Below, piece after piece: positions 1 to 12,083 of a DNA stretch of 64,000 nt; position 1 is the first letter of the stretch, and each line of letters starts with the position of its first letter. The position numbers and the translations under genes are program-made. Origin of the DNA: Breviolum minutum Mf 1.05b.01 (Eukaryota > Sar > Dinophyceae > Suessiales > Symbiodiniaceae). The DNA is taken from the NCBI GenBank assembly GCA_000507305.1, contig DF241726.1, positions 1-64,000 on the forward strand, given 5' to 3'. Below the pieces are notes generated by a model. It ran no database searches and was not told where the DNA came from. It saw nothing but the letters and a program-made list of their open reading frames with translations.

Positions 1-1744
1 TTTTGAACCCAAGGTGCTTCTAGGTATATACACACACATAGAATATTCAGACACCCCCGAGTATCAAAATCCTTCACCACAAACGAAAAAAAAAAACATC
101 CGGAAAGTTCCGAACTTCTCCCGCTTTCCAAACCTCCGTGGCGTCGGATGCTCTACGGGGCTCAAGGCTGCCTGTGCAACTCCAACATAGGACGTAAACC
201 AGCGACCAAATACCAGAACTTGAAGAGATATTCCGAAAGAAATTCCTGGGACAAGATCATGATATCTCATCTCTCTATGATATATATATATATATTCATA
301 TATATACATATATTATCATTACGATATCATTACATTCTAGGGAACTAACATAATCTAACAAGATCCCACGCATGGAATCGTAAAAACATCTTACAAACCT
401 CCCTCCTGTAGGGCATCTTCCAAGGAGGTTTCCCTTACACCACCCAAAGTCACACCTCCAGCGCTGCTCGTCTCAAAGGCGCTACTGCAGGGCGGGTGAG
501 ATCCTACAGCAGCGGTTGTATTGGGACTTGGGAAGATCCGAGGTCCATAATATGTGATTGTTGCAAAAGGTTGATTTCTTAGCCATGGGCCATTGTTACT
601 AAATATGCATGTTTTTCAGCAATATTCGACCGGAAAAAAAAAAGAAGTTCCCCATAGAATACAATGTACTGTATGTCTATTTCACAACTAGCAGGTAGAA
701 TGGCATGATTCGGGGATTCCAACAATCCTATGGATTCTTCTTTCAGTACGTTTGGAATATTCTAACTTGGGCTATCTTTGGTAGATACCTAAAATATTTG
801 CTACTCTTTTTTTTTCAAATATCGTCTGTTGAAAACATCCATGTAGGTGCAATTCTTTTGCACAAGAACGAAATACCCATTGCTATGCTGATTTAATTCA
901 CCAAAGCACCAAGAACAAACCATGTTAAACAACATTTATCTAAATACCCAATACGTTTTCACAGAAAGGTTTGGACACTGTGTCCTTCTCTTTCAGATAT
1001 ACCAAACTCTTGGGCTTTTTTCGAAGCTACTGATACAGTGTACGCCCCGAAAAAAATGTTCCACAGTTTTTTACTGCTGATTTTGGATGGCCTCGTTGTT
1101 GAAAAGTGTTGTAAAAAATATACCCCATGTAATCATATCAAAACATCATCATAGAAATTATGTTTAAGTCTTAGGCATGTCCACAACTGCTCTCACCATG
1201 TTATTAGGGAAGTTTGGCGCTACCACTGGTGGTGCCCTTCGCTGCCTTGTCCACATATGATATTTCTGGGGTATGGACAGAATTTCAGAGGGCCTGATAA
1301 TTTGATAAACAATATTTTTTGATGATGATAAAAAATAGAACGGGCTCAATGCAAGAAATACTTCACCCAAATGATGAATTTGCTGTTTGTTTTTCAAGAG
1401 GTTCTCGTAAGAAGTTCTCGTTTGCTGTATTTACACTCTCCGCAAGATAGAAGTGGAAGAAAAAAGCCACCTCTGAACAGAAAATCGAGAGAAATTGTAT
1501 TGTTTGTTGCTGATGCTTTCTGCGTGTCACTACAGTAATTTCCTTTGCCACCAATGTGCTATATATATATATATATATTGGGTGTGGCCCCCTCACAGTA
1601 ACAGTGACCACCAGGATTATTACATTTTTAGTAGGGGATCCCTATAAGCCTTCATTTACCACAGTTACTGTGAGGTGGCCACATCCAACATATACATACA
1701 TACATACATATCATATGTATATATATATATATTATGTACCAATT
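1..1744. other. no gene recognised; AT-rich DNA with one hairpin repeat
   Basis: I see no exon that matches a known family here. The stretch holds poly-A/T runs, short TA arrays (about 280-315 and 1560-1578) and one inverted repeat at 1579-1688. It lies 3' of the last supported exon of the ABC1-type kinase gene and may contain that gene's 3' untranslated region, but nothing in the sequence proves this. Confidence 0.5.
1579..1688. repeat. 110-bp imperfect palindrome (hairpin repeat F)
   Basis: The left arm begins TTGGGTGTGGCCCCCTCACA and the right arm is its near-exact reverse complement, with a ctcacagtaac/gttactgtgag core. The middle is unrelated loop sequence. TA microsatellites flank both sides. 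The size and structure suit a MITE-like element; I found no second full copy in the window. Confidence 0.75.
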
Positions 1745-4700
1745 TTCAACTTCCATGATTGCTGGCAATACATCATCATCCAACTCCGTTTGCATCTCCA
1801 AACTCTCCTCCACCAGCAGAATACTGTCGAGCGATGCCTTTTTTTGGAACCAGGATCAACAAACATTTTGTTACACTACTGGCCGTGCACTGGCTTAGCA
1901 CATCATCTTCCGAAGCATACTCCAAATTCCTGGAGGACATATTTCAACATGTTAAAATTGGATGTTTTTTTCAGTTCGACCTGTTTCCCCGCCCCACCAG
2001 GATTCGACGTAGCTCTCTTCCTTCTGCATCCAGAAGAACCTGGTTCGGTCCGGCAGAAATATGGTCGACCTTTATTTAAAGCATGTCGAAACAAACAGGA
2101 AGAAATTGAGATTGGCGGGATTTATATGGGTGTTTCCAAAAATAGGGGTACCCCAAAATGGATGGTTTACAAGGGCAAACCCTATTAAAATGGATGATTT
2201 GGGGGTACCTCGATTTTTGGAAACACCCATATTAAATTATGAGGTCATTTTGCAGAGGTTGTTTCCTGTGATTTACTCTTTCGTGCGGGCCGGGTAAAAA
2301 GATAGGCGCTTCTTGCTTCTCCAAAAAAACATTATGACATTGACGTGTCTTATGCAGGTTGTTTAGGAGGTTTCTAAGGCTACCCCAGCTCACCATTTGA
2401 GGAACATTCATGCAACCAAGTGACATCCATCACTGTTTTGGTGGCCTTAAAAGCAGATTCGAGATGGTTGGAATCTTGGGAGACATGACATCATTTAGGG
2501 GTGCCTAAATTGGAGTCACATATTTTCAGCCACACCCAACTGACAAAATCACCCTGAATTTTCATGTGTTTTTTCCATGGTTCAACCTCCACCTCTTTGA
2601 AATTCAATCTCCACCTCCGCGAAAGGCGGACCAAGCCATGACTTGTTTGCCATTTTGGCTTGACACCACCCACATCAACAGAAAACATGGACAACAAAAC
2701 CTCCCGGGACCATGCTTCGTTTCAAGATGGAAGTATCAAGTGCACTAGTGGCCCAGTGGCCAGGTTCTATGTTCGTCATTCTAAGACGTCCACAGTTTCC
2801 TAGGTGCATATACAGTGTCAGTGAGGTGCTTAAAATGGGTGTGTATTATACCTGTAAGTATGACAGTAGCATTGATCAAGATATATTTGTACAGCTATGT
2901 GGAGGATCTGGAAGTAGAAGTGGATGTGAATACAGTATAAATATACAGAGATCTTGAACAATTTGATTAAAAAAATAATATATTACATCACATCTGTGTC
3001 TGATTATTTTGATCGCATTTGTATAATCGCCTCTTCTTGCCAGGTGGTTACATAGTCCTTGGTGGGGTTATGACTTTTGAGCAGTCGCCACATAATTGAG
3101 GTCAGCGCACACACCCATTGGTTTCTATTCTGAGATTTCACACCATTCTGGCGGGATCTTTCGACTTTGATGACCTGTGACTGTTGGGCAAATCTGAAAG
3201 GTCTCAATCAGATAATCAGTTGGGCTTTGAGGAAACAAATGGTAAGAATTCTCTTAATTTCTATAAAGATGTTCAGGAACTATCGGTGAATTGTGGGTGA
3301 ATTGAAATGTCCACAAAGGAATGTAACTTGATTCTCTAGGTGGTGGTTTCAACCCAATTGAAAAAATATTAGTCAACATGGAAATCTTCCCCAAATAGGC
3401 AATAGGGGTGAAAATCAAAAATATTTAAAATCACCACCTAGTTCTTTTACCATGCTTCAAGCATTGTGAAAGAAAGGGCCCCCCATCACCAGAAACTCCT
3501 CGCCTTTTTCCAGAGATGAGTGAGCCCTCTAGAAGTGAGAAGAGCCTCGCGCATGGCTGGGAATCACTAGGAATCCCCAAGTGCCTTGGCATGCCCAGAT
3601 GCTGCGAATCTGCACTTCGGAAATCCCCATGGCTTTTTAAAGGGTCTGCGCCTCAGTCTCTGGGAAGAGGTCACCCCCTTTTCCTGGCCGCCATCAACAT
3701 CACAGGTGTTGAAGTTAGGTGTGCCTCGTACTACCTGGCAACCTTGGTTGCCATCCAATCCAAGTGACCAAGCTGTGATCCATGAGTTTCTTGGCCTCTA
3801 AAACGGTCTGCTTCAACAACTTCTTTCCATCATCAGTTCGTGGGGTCCTTAGCATCTGTCATTTTGAAGTATAACGTTCCCCCCCAAAAAAAAATGGCTC
3901 AGGGTTTTGGTGCCAGGCAGAAGTCTGCGGAAGGCATAGGGTGATGAGGTCGTATACCTTCCAACAAGACACACGACACGGAACACCGCGGGAATACAAA
4001 AAAGCACCGGCGGACCATTTTCAGTATCCATTTTTGTAAGTTTCATGTGATTGGAGTTGATTTTTTCAAAACAAAAATTGGGAAACGTCCAAAAATGACC
4101 TGCAACCTTTTTGTTGGCCCGTAAAAAATCTCTCCGAAATAAACATCAGCACCTGAAAGTGACCTGCCATGTGAAAACCAAAAAAGCTGAGATGTTGGCA
4201 TGTTGAAATCAGGATCCGCAGCAAAGGCAATGCCTTCCAACCTGCGATGATGGCTGCAGGAAACCCCCGTTGCAACCATCAGCATCCCGGAAGCTGCTGC
4301 CATGGCACGTGACGAAGGAACGCATCACGAGGATGTAGTAGGACCTTGAAAAAACGGTCCAAGGAATTGGGTCTCTCCTAAAGGAATGGAAATGGTGGAC
4401 CAGCTGATAGCATTGATAACTTCATCCTGCCATGCAAAGGTGGTCGAAATTCCATTGCACTAAGCTGGAAACGGTAAAGTGAAGTAGTAACCTGTTTCAC
4501 AGCCGTAAATCACATTCAAGAAGCAACCAAGGAAGTTGCTTTGTTTCTTCATTGCATGTCATCCTGCTTTCAGAAAACTTGGCTGCCCGGCGAAATGCCA
4601 AACCACTTAGCTCTTCATACAACCTTGGCAAGTGTGTCTCGCTCATTTAAAGGGATTGGTACTATATTGGGCCTGTCCTATGAGCAACACGACCTTCCTT

Positions 4701-7700
4701 TGTTCCTGGCATCTTCCAAATCATGGGGGCCCCAAACCACCCAGGTCCGGTGATCAAAGCTGCTTCCTTTTGATCCCAGAGGCTCAGATGATCTGTTCCC
4801 ATATCTATGACCACATACACCATCCCATCATCCCCCGGTTGTCATTGTCCTAAAGAAAAAAAAACCTGGGAGCCCCATGCTGTCCAAAGGCCCTTCTTCG
4901 GTCCAAGCCCATACTGTCCTGTACGGCTGGTGGTACCCCGATTTCACACCCCAAAATGATCCATTTTAGTAGGAAAATCCCCATGGTTGTTGGGGAAACC
5001 CACCATTTTAGGGTTCACCCCCATATGAAAAATACCATTGAATTTCATGCTTGATTCTGCAAACTTGTCCTAGGTGGCTTTTTTCCAGTTCACCTCTGGA
5101 CCTGATCCAATCTCAATGTCAAAATGCATTTCTTCAACTAATGGGCCAAGTCAAGAGAAGGTCCTCCAAATGCTGTCAAATCTGGTCAGAGGTCGTCACC
5201 CCACGAAGGCAGGAAGTTTCAGTTTCAACAACCTGTCACCACCAGTCCTGCACAATGCGATCTTTTCCATCATCTCCAGTCAATGCATCCTCCAGTGCTT
5301 CAGCAAACGGCCTGGCAGGGAGCTAAAGCATCCTGATTGATGTACACACGTGGTTTCGATAGTGGAAAAGTCAAACATTATATCAAAAACAAGTGGTCAT
5401 AACAAATTCCAGCTACTTGTGGTTCAGCAATCATTCACCCCAAACCTTGGTGGTTCACAGATCCCTTGCCTGAAGGTCATTTGTATATAGAGGATGATCT
5501 TCCAATAGGTTTAGGTCTACATCTTGCTGTGGAGTACTTAATGTTCCTTTAGTTTCCTTGTCTCTTTGCACCAAAAACATCCAACAACGAAATGAAGAAA
5601 CACCCTGGAACAATCCTGGCCAGGCACACTGTGTTTCACCGGGTCGCATTAACTCTGCATCATCTCGGTCTGAATTCAGGATGCCCATCCCCCGAAAGCA
5701 AGGCCTCAAACACTTGGGCTTCATGGCCGGCATAGTACGATAAATATCGATGCAACATGATACAACAATCAAATGCGCGACCGGGAGGTCCGAAGGCGTT
5801 TTTCTTTCAAATATCTGAAGCGATCATGTATTGAAAAGACATGTTCCGATTTTGTTGCTTCTGAAACCTTAAATCAGATGCAGTGCCATTGAAAAACATG
5901 CTTTGAATCTATCATGAAACATTAACTAATAAATCCTTAACCTGAATTTTTGCGGGGGATTTTGGGGGCCGGATTCCCTTACGTTTCAAAACCACCATTT
6001 TTACATTCCAGGTTTTGTCCCGCGTTTTTCCTGAGCTTCCCAAACACCAAGGCTCGATAGTCCTCGGCCAACAAACTCAAGATCGCTGAGGCCATACTTT
6101 CCTGGGCCAGCCAGGAAAGACGCACACAGCACAGTGCTGGAAAATTGACAGGTACTGTTGATGGACGAAATCCTGCACCGCCTGGTATGTATAAACTACC
6201 TATCAACTGGTGCAGGATTTTGTCCATCAACAGTATGTTAAGGATTTTTGGGCATATATATATATATATTTATATATCATATATATGTATCTGTATATGT
6301 TTTAATAGTCCAATTGTATATGTTGTTGCGGTTCTTGTTGTTGATAGAGTCTATGAATTTATGTATCAGTTTATCACTCCAAGAATTTTGTGACGGCGTC
6401 TTTTGCTTATTTAAGCATGTTTTTTTATTAATAAATTGCCCCTATCTATCCATCCCCGTGTCCATCTATCAGTCTATCATCCATCTACAAGGACTATCTG
6501 TACATCTTCTCATCTGCCCTTCTATCCATCTGTTCATCTATCATCTTGCGTCCATCTGTCCATCTATCATCATCTGTGAATTAATCATCATGTATCCATG
6601 TGTTCAACTATTGTCCCTATATTATCCACTTATTGGGCCATGAAAATGTGAAGCATCCCCTTGCACCACTGCAGTTGTTGCTTCTTACGCAAGATCTCTG
6701 CTTATGCGATTTACTTAGCTCGTCGCGGCCATTATCAAGCCTGAAATCTGGAGATCCTTTACTCCCCTGAAAACTAACATGTCCCCTTAAAATCAATGGT
6801 TGCAAGATGTATTCCCTACTAAAATAGTCCATTTTTAGGGGACATGTTAGTTTTGGGGGGTGTAGATTCCATTAGTACATTTGCTACATCCATCATTCCA
6901 ATCATTCGATTCTACCGCCTTCCCCAACATCAGAGCCTCGCCTGGTGAATGTCCGTCATCTGTGCTACGAGGCCGAAATCGATGAGACCCAACCGACCGT
7001 CGTCCAAGAGCATCCTTAGGTCGGTCACGGTCGCCCATTGACGCAAAGGTGGAATGATGTCAGATGGGTGTTTCCTTAAATGGTGGGTTTTCCCCCCAAA
7101 TCATCCATGGATTAATAGGGTTTTCCCTTATAAAGTTTATCCATTTTGGGAGTTTTACCCCTATTTTTGGAAACACCCATCTGACATCATTCCATTCAAA
7201 GAAAAAAACTGGAGAGTTGCAAAGGGGAAATGTAAAATACTAAGAGTGGTCACAAACTCTCCAATCTTCATCAATCTTCAATTGGTGCTGGATGTCTGAA
7301 CCCTCCAAAAAGGTCCCTGTGAGAGATCATGGCCCACCTACCAACATCGCAGATGTGGAAAATGCGGTATGAGATGTGAAAATGAAGCACAGACTCTTGG
7401 AGTCTACATCCAATGTTCTTGAAGGAGTCATTGCCTTTCAACTGTATGAAGATATACATTGATAAAAACACGGCAGCTCACTCAGCTCACTAGCAAGATA
7501 CTCATGATACTCTGAAAACAGAATTTCCTCTAGAATCAAAAAAAGTCCCAAACACTTGCGTTTTTTAGCTCTAAGCAGAACTTTCAGAAAGCACCCGGAA
7601 GCACAGAATTTTCCTATTCGCTGCCAGGTGGCATATTGCCCTCATGAGGATCGCAATGCACAAAACCCGCATCCATCAGCTGCCTGGCTGGAGAGTTGGA

Positions 7701-10700
7701 CCTTCCATCAACTTTCCCCCTATGTAGACATGTGTAGCTACTGTTGATGGTTCAGTAATCCGGTAAACTCACCAGTTGAAATAGGTTGTTTATACTTTAT
7801 ACCATTATTTACAGAGTGTTTACATCCCTGGTGGTGCAGGATTTCAGCCATCAACGGCGTTACTCTAAACATAAGTACATGTATATGGTGATATATACAA
7901 GGTATATGATTGGGTATCATTTAGATTCATGTACAGTAGGTTTTGTTTTCTGCACATGTGTAAGAAATACAAAGACATACACAGATTCTTTGAAACCTTT
8001 ACCATTCCCAAAGCATGGCGAAAGGACAGGGAGAGACATGGCCTCAATGGAGAATGAGAGATTGAGTGGGCTCAACTGTTTTTATGGAACGACTGATTTT
8101 ATGCGTTTGTTTTTTGGAGAACGGTCATCAAATCAAACTTGAATCCTCCAACAAAGTATGAGAAAGGTCATGGCTGGTCTCTAAGGACCCAGCGCGGCCA
8201 AGTTCACCAAGCGAAGCTTCTCTTCAGGGGTCAAATCTCGAGGTTTGCGTCCTTGCAACCAACTCGTCGTTAAGACCTGCCGGCGTTTCTTATTTTGGAG
8301 GGTCCAGGTGTTCCAGCACTGCAGACTCAACAGAATGAAGGTCGACAATTGAAATTATGGAGATTGAGAAGATTGGAGAAAGGGTCTGCAAGTTGTGTTG
8401 AGTAGATTGAAAGTCATGCTTTCTGCTAAACCACTTGGTATCTAGAAAATCTTCATTGGCTTGGCTTGTCTGCAATTCGCACCTTGACCTTCGTTCGCGA
8501 CCAAATCACCTGCAGCTCCACCGAAAAAAATCAGTTGCATGGTTCACCTTTTGGAAAATTGGAGTGGTACATATCATGCTACAAAAAATAGGTAAAATGG
8601 TGAAGGCAAAAAATAGGAAATCATAGAACACCTTCATCTGGTTGGTAGTTTCAACCCCCTTTGAAAAATATGAGTCAAAATGGGAATCTTCCCCAAATAG
8701 GGGTGAAAATAAAAAATATTTGAAACGTCACCACCTAGTCATCTATTCAAGATTCATCTCTGTCATTAACCATACATGGCTTCACCCTCAAATCCACGGA
8801 ATCGCCTCGGGCACCACGACATCTGGGCAGTTCTCTCCATAAAGGTCCCGAAACTTTTCGATGTGCCGGCCCTGTTTGAGGACTTTAAAAACGACTCAGA
8901 GAAACTAACAGACTAACCAGAAAGACCTATATAGCACATGTATATACATAATCAAATATACGTATAATTAATATGTGTCATATATATATATGTACACCCC
9001 AGGGTAAAAGTACATGGCACAGTTACCTTGCATTGGTTTATATAAGCCCTGTATTATCCTACCTTTCGGGGATTTTGACCGGGTAAATGTGCCACATATC
9101 TATACATATCTTATATCACTATAGATTCATGACTTACATGCGCTTCTTTTTTGGCAGATCTTTATGATTTTTCTTAGTTTCAGAACCTTCTCCCTGGTTC
9201 AATCATTAATGCACACAATTTCAGCAATAGATGCAAACCATTGTGAACCAAGTGTGGGATCAATAGATGCAATGATTCATCATGCAATTCATTGGAGGAT
9301 TCTTCACCATCAGAGCACTAAACGCAAAACATTGTGGAATCATCTCTCCTCCATGGTGAAATCCAACTCGGCAAAAAGTCCATCTGCAACTTCTGCTAGT
9401 ACTGACCTCTCAGGGAGTCCAACCCAGACGTGGGGAAGCACCAACCCAAGTGCAACAATCCAACACCAAGCACACCGAGGTTTGGCGTGGAACGGCAGAT
9501 GCGAAGGACTTGCAACTTTCTCCAAAAGAAATTCCAAGACGTAATGCTTTATAATCATATGCATCATGTACACTACTTGGAATAAGTATCTTCTGTTTTC
9601 AACGATCTCTTTTTTGTTGGCTTTTGAAAATCTCACTCTTCTACACACACACACACACCCAATGGCATTGCAAGTTCGCCAAAAAAAATCTCCCCCTGTC
9701 CCTCCACATCTTCCCCGGGCTCACTGAGCAATCTCAGAGCTTCGGGTAACACCCATGAAAGCCTGAAGGAACCGCGAGATCGGTGAAGATGGGTGAAGCT
9801 CAAAACAACATGTTGAGGCTTAGACCTGCTAATGACATGATCTCTATATGCAAGGGCTGATTTGATAGAAAACATGAAACTATAGATGAAATGTACATTG
9901 TGGCCCCAAAGTTCTGGTCCCCCTTTTTCTTTTGAATGTTTATGCGGTAGGTATAGTCGTCCGATGAGCTGTTGGGGAGGTTCACGAGCCACTAGTTAAC
10001 TGGGCTGTAGGCATTCACCATTGCAAGAATTTGACGAAGAACATAGAAGTCCAGACCTCAACAACAATGCTCTTAACATGTAGCAGCTTCAGAAGATATG
10101 CACAAAAACACCATGTTCTCCTTCTATTGAAGTGTTGAATCTGCCCTTTTCGAAAAAAAAACGCACAATATATAACGCGTAAATCTGCTTCCGCAAGTCT
10201 TCAGTTATGGTTGTCACACCCTTACCTTTTGAACCCCATCCTTTTTTTGGTCATATTAGTCAAACTCACCATTGATAGCTGGCTTCAATGGGACTCCAAC
10301 CAACTTGCTCTGCCAAGCCGGGTCGTTGAACCTTGACAGCCACCTTGGGGCTGAAAAGACCCTTCAGGGAACGGAACAATAACATATTCCACCTGGGGAA
10401 TAGGAAAATCATCGACTCAAAAGTGCCTTTAAAGGGGGATATGTATGTATATGTTTGTTGCCAGCAACGTATTACTTGTTTAATCGTCGTATTTATATAT
10501 AGCTTCCTGGGGTAGAATTGATCAGCTGCTGTGGGTTTTTGAAAGGATTCTGAATCCAACCCAGAATATGCAAAATGGATTGGTTGGAAGGTCATCTAAA
10601 GTCATGGTCGGATAATGTCGGATATAACAAGTAAGTGCGCATGCCATACAAGAACGTCGCTGGGGGGATGCATCTTGAAATCATGAAATTAATTTTCAGA

Positions 10701-11370
10701 TATTTTCAGTACGACGCGACTGAAAAAACACTCACCTTGACCTATGAAAAAATGGCCAAGCATTTCCACATTGCCTCCCAGTGCCAAACATGTACTCTCC
10801 GACCACCAGCTTCCCTGCCTCCTGTCCATTGAGCAGCTTCCCCTGATACACCTGCAACACTGTAATAGCTGTCGTAGAAGTTGCGTATGGGGCCCTATGG
10901 AAAATGGATGAAAATGGGAAGTGTCTGAAAGTTGGTATCCAAATTCTTGTGATCTTGTGAGCGTCCAGGATGGCGTATGCAAGTTTAAGCATCCATCTTA
11001 CTCCACAAACTCTGCGCCTGTGCCAAAGATGCTGCCTGTGCCAAGCGGATGGTTCAATCGAAAAAAGGTCCCCATGTTTCCACTCAACTGGCTGATTAAA
11101 GGGGGACCTATATCACCTAATCATGAAAGGAATCACCACCCTGGAAATGACTTGACAATGTTCAATTACATAATTTTACGCGCTTTTCAAGAAAGACATG
11201 TGCCATTCCCCTCTGGAAACCATCTAACTTCCGTGAAGTAAACCCATCTGTCCAGTCCACGGAAAACCGAGCGAACAAGGGATTCCCCGCCGCCACAGGC
11301 TCCGCCGTCAAGAAGGCAAACAAGGGCTGCACATCGGCGTCGAGTTGCGTGCTGTCGAGATGGCGTGACC
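1745..11370 (-). CDS. ABC1/AarF/ADCK-family atypical protein kinase, multi-exon, N-terminus unresolved
   Basis: The family consists of atypical kinases of mitochondria and plastids linked to quinone and lipid metabolism. Exons in order: 11370-11288 (LFAFLTAEPVAA, matching the EPxAA segment); 10861-10819 (QVYQGKLLNGQE); 10343-10270 (VAVKVQRPGLAEQ, the catalytic lysine segment); about 9410-9343 (EVADGLFAELDFTMEE); 8276-8190 (VLTTSWLQGRKPRDL); about 7680-7633 (FVHCDPHEGN, catalytic loop); 7014-6942 (DDGRLGLIDFGLVAQM, metal-binding DFG); 6136 to about 6050 (QESMASAILSLLAEDYRAL); weaker exons near 5.7 and 5.3 kb; 4245-4187 (LEGIAFAADPDFN); 3958-3897 (SPYAFRRLL); 3838-3735; 2060-1998 (LLDAEGRELRRIL); perhaps 1830-1745. 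The reading phase is exact across the junctions 10819/10343 and 7633/7014. The LEGIA..DPDFN segment resembles plastid-type ABC1K proteins. The KxGQ N-terminal motif was not found, so 5' exons are missing or unrecognised. The family is well supported; exon ends are approximate. Confidence 0.85.
2126..2230. repeat. hairpin repeat family A, copy 1
   Basis: A 105-bp palindrome with ends ATGGGTGTTTCC and GGAAACACCCAT and inner arms containing GGTACC and CCAAAATGGATG. It lies in the 3' part of the ABC1-type kinase gene. Five similar copies occur at 7051, 20111, 22464, 25541 and 35664. Confidence 0.85.
3336..3441. repeat. hairpin repeat family B, copy 1
   Basis: The ends CTAGGTGGTG and CACCACCTAG are inverted repeats. 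The interior contains GTTTCAACC, GGGAATCTTCCCC-like and AAAAATATTT segments shared with copies at 8639 and 27292. Confidence 0.8.
4929..5037. repeat. divergent hairpin repeat, possibly family A
   Basis: It contains GGTGGTACCCCGATTT, CCCCAAAATGATCCATTTT and TAGGGTTCACCCCCAT, which resemble inner parts of family A, but the GGTGTTTCC ends are not intact. I regard it as an old or rearranged copy. Confidence 0.4.
6154..6235. repeat. hairpin repeat family C, copy 1
   Basis: The ends ACTGTTGATGGACGAAATCC and GGATTTTGTCCATCAACAGT pair as an inverted repeat over about 25 bp. Other copies lie at 7739, 28286 and 43658. It sits directly upstream (on the minus strand) of an ABC1 kinase exon that begins at 6136. 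Confidence 0.85.
6440..6600. repeat. degenerate CCATCTAT minisatellite
   Basis: Repeated ccatctat, tctatcatc and catctgt words fill about 160 bp inside an intron of the ABC1-type kinase gene. A similar tract occurs near 58,640-58,720. Confidence 0.7.
6761..6866. repeat. hairpin repeat family D, copy 1
   Basis: The left end CCCCTGAAAACTAACATGTC pairs with GACATGTTAGTTTTGGGGGG at the right. Related copies lie at 37186 and 43329. It is intronic in the ABC1-type kinase gene. Confidence 0.8.
7051..7193. repeat. hairpin repeat family A, copy 2, with extended arms
   Basis: The family A core (GGTGTTTCC...GGAAACACC) is extended by a further perfect inverted segment, GGAATGATGTCAG on the left and CTGACATCATTCC on the right. 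The arms are thus about 25 bp longer in total than in other copies. It lies between exons of the ABC1-type kinase gene, just upstream of the DFG exon. Confidence 0.85.
7739..7857. repeat. hairpin repeat family C, copy 2
   Basis: The ends CTGTTGATGG and CCATCAACGG are inverted, with an inner GGTGCAGGATTTC shared with the other family C copies. The loop is longer than in copy 1. Confidence 0.75.
8639..8738. repeat. hairpin repeat family B, copy 2
   Basis: It starts CTGGTTGGTAGTTTCAACC, contains ATGGGAATCTTCCCCAAATA in the interior, and ends TTTGAAACGTCACCACCTAG. It is nearly collinear with the copy at 27292. Confidence 0.8.
9001..9103. repeat. weak inverted repeat of about 100 bp
   Basis: The segment TGGCACAGTTACC near the left pairs imperfectly with GGGTAAATGTGCCACA at the right, enclosing about 60 bp. 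The size matches the other hairpin repeats, but the arms are degenerate and no second copy was seen. Confidence 0.4.
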
Positions 11371-12083
11371 TCAAGGGCCGGCATAGCAGGGAGAATGCCC
11401 AAAGCAAAGAGATGTGTTGGGAAATCGCATGGCTTCTGGAGGTTTTTTAAAAAAGGGAGGCTTTGTCTCCCTGGATATCTTTCGTGAAAAGGCGTCAAAC
11501 TGATTTTTTTGCTGAGCATTTCGACTTTGCGAAATCCCGACCGCCCTTGTGTCACAGCCTCCCGACGCGGCAACTGGGCCTTTCCAAGAAAATTCCTGCT
11601 ACCAAGTGGTGACTTCAAGTGGAGGCGTTGGTAAAAATAGTTGTGGAGCATGTATCACCTAACATGTATACCGCATGTGACAGATATGGTAGCAGTCTCT
11701 ATTGCTATCGCATCAAACACACTATGCAAAATGCACAAACTACATATGCTCTCTCTTCCCCTCTCTCTGTATACATACCTATATTACATTTCCGTAGCAT
11801 TGTTGTTATGTTGCTATTGCTAGTTAATGCTAGTTATACTATTGTCAACATAGGTTGTCATTGTTCATGTCATCGTCATCATGTTGTACAAACTGTTGTC
11901 TGTCATCATTTCTTCCACAATCTTGTACATCTTTGACATTATATATGTCTAAATCTGGTGCCTCTAACTAGTCGAATTGGTGCGATCCGGGTGCATTTGA
12001 CGTACAGTAAGCCACACATCCTCCGCAATTCTGGTGGCTTTTTTTCTCCTGTAACTAGCTGCCAAAAGTGGCAGCACCCTCCT
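11371..12083. other. gap between two co-directional genes; nothing recognised
   Basis: This separates the last candidate exon of the UPF0126-type gene from the first recognised exon of the ABC1-type kinase. It should hold the missing kinase 5' exons and any trans-splicing acceptor. From 11,650 to 11,950 it is simple, T/CAT-rich and looks noncoding. A long minus-strand open frame at 11,187-11,651 does not match the kinase frame. Confidence 0.45.

Noticed and set aside
11187-11651. Minus-strand frame of 154 codons at the start of the ABC1-type kinase
   Set aside because: The kinase segment EPVAA lies in another frame, so this frame is not the coding one.
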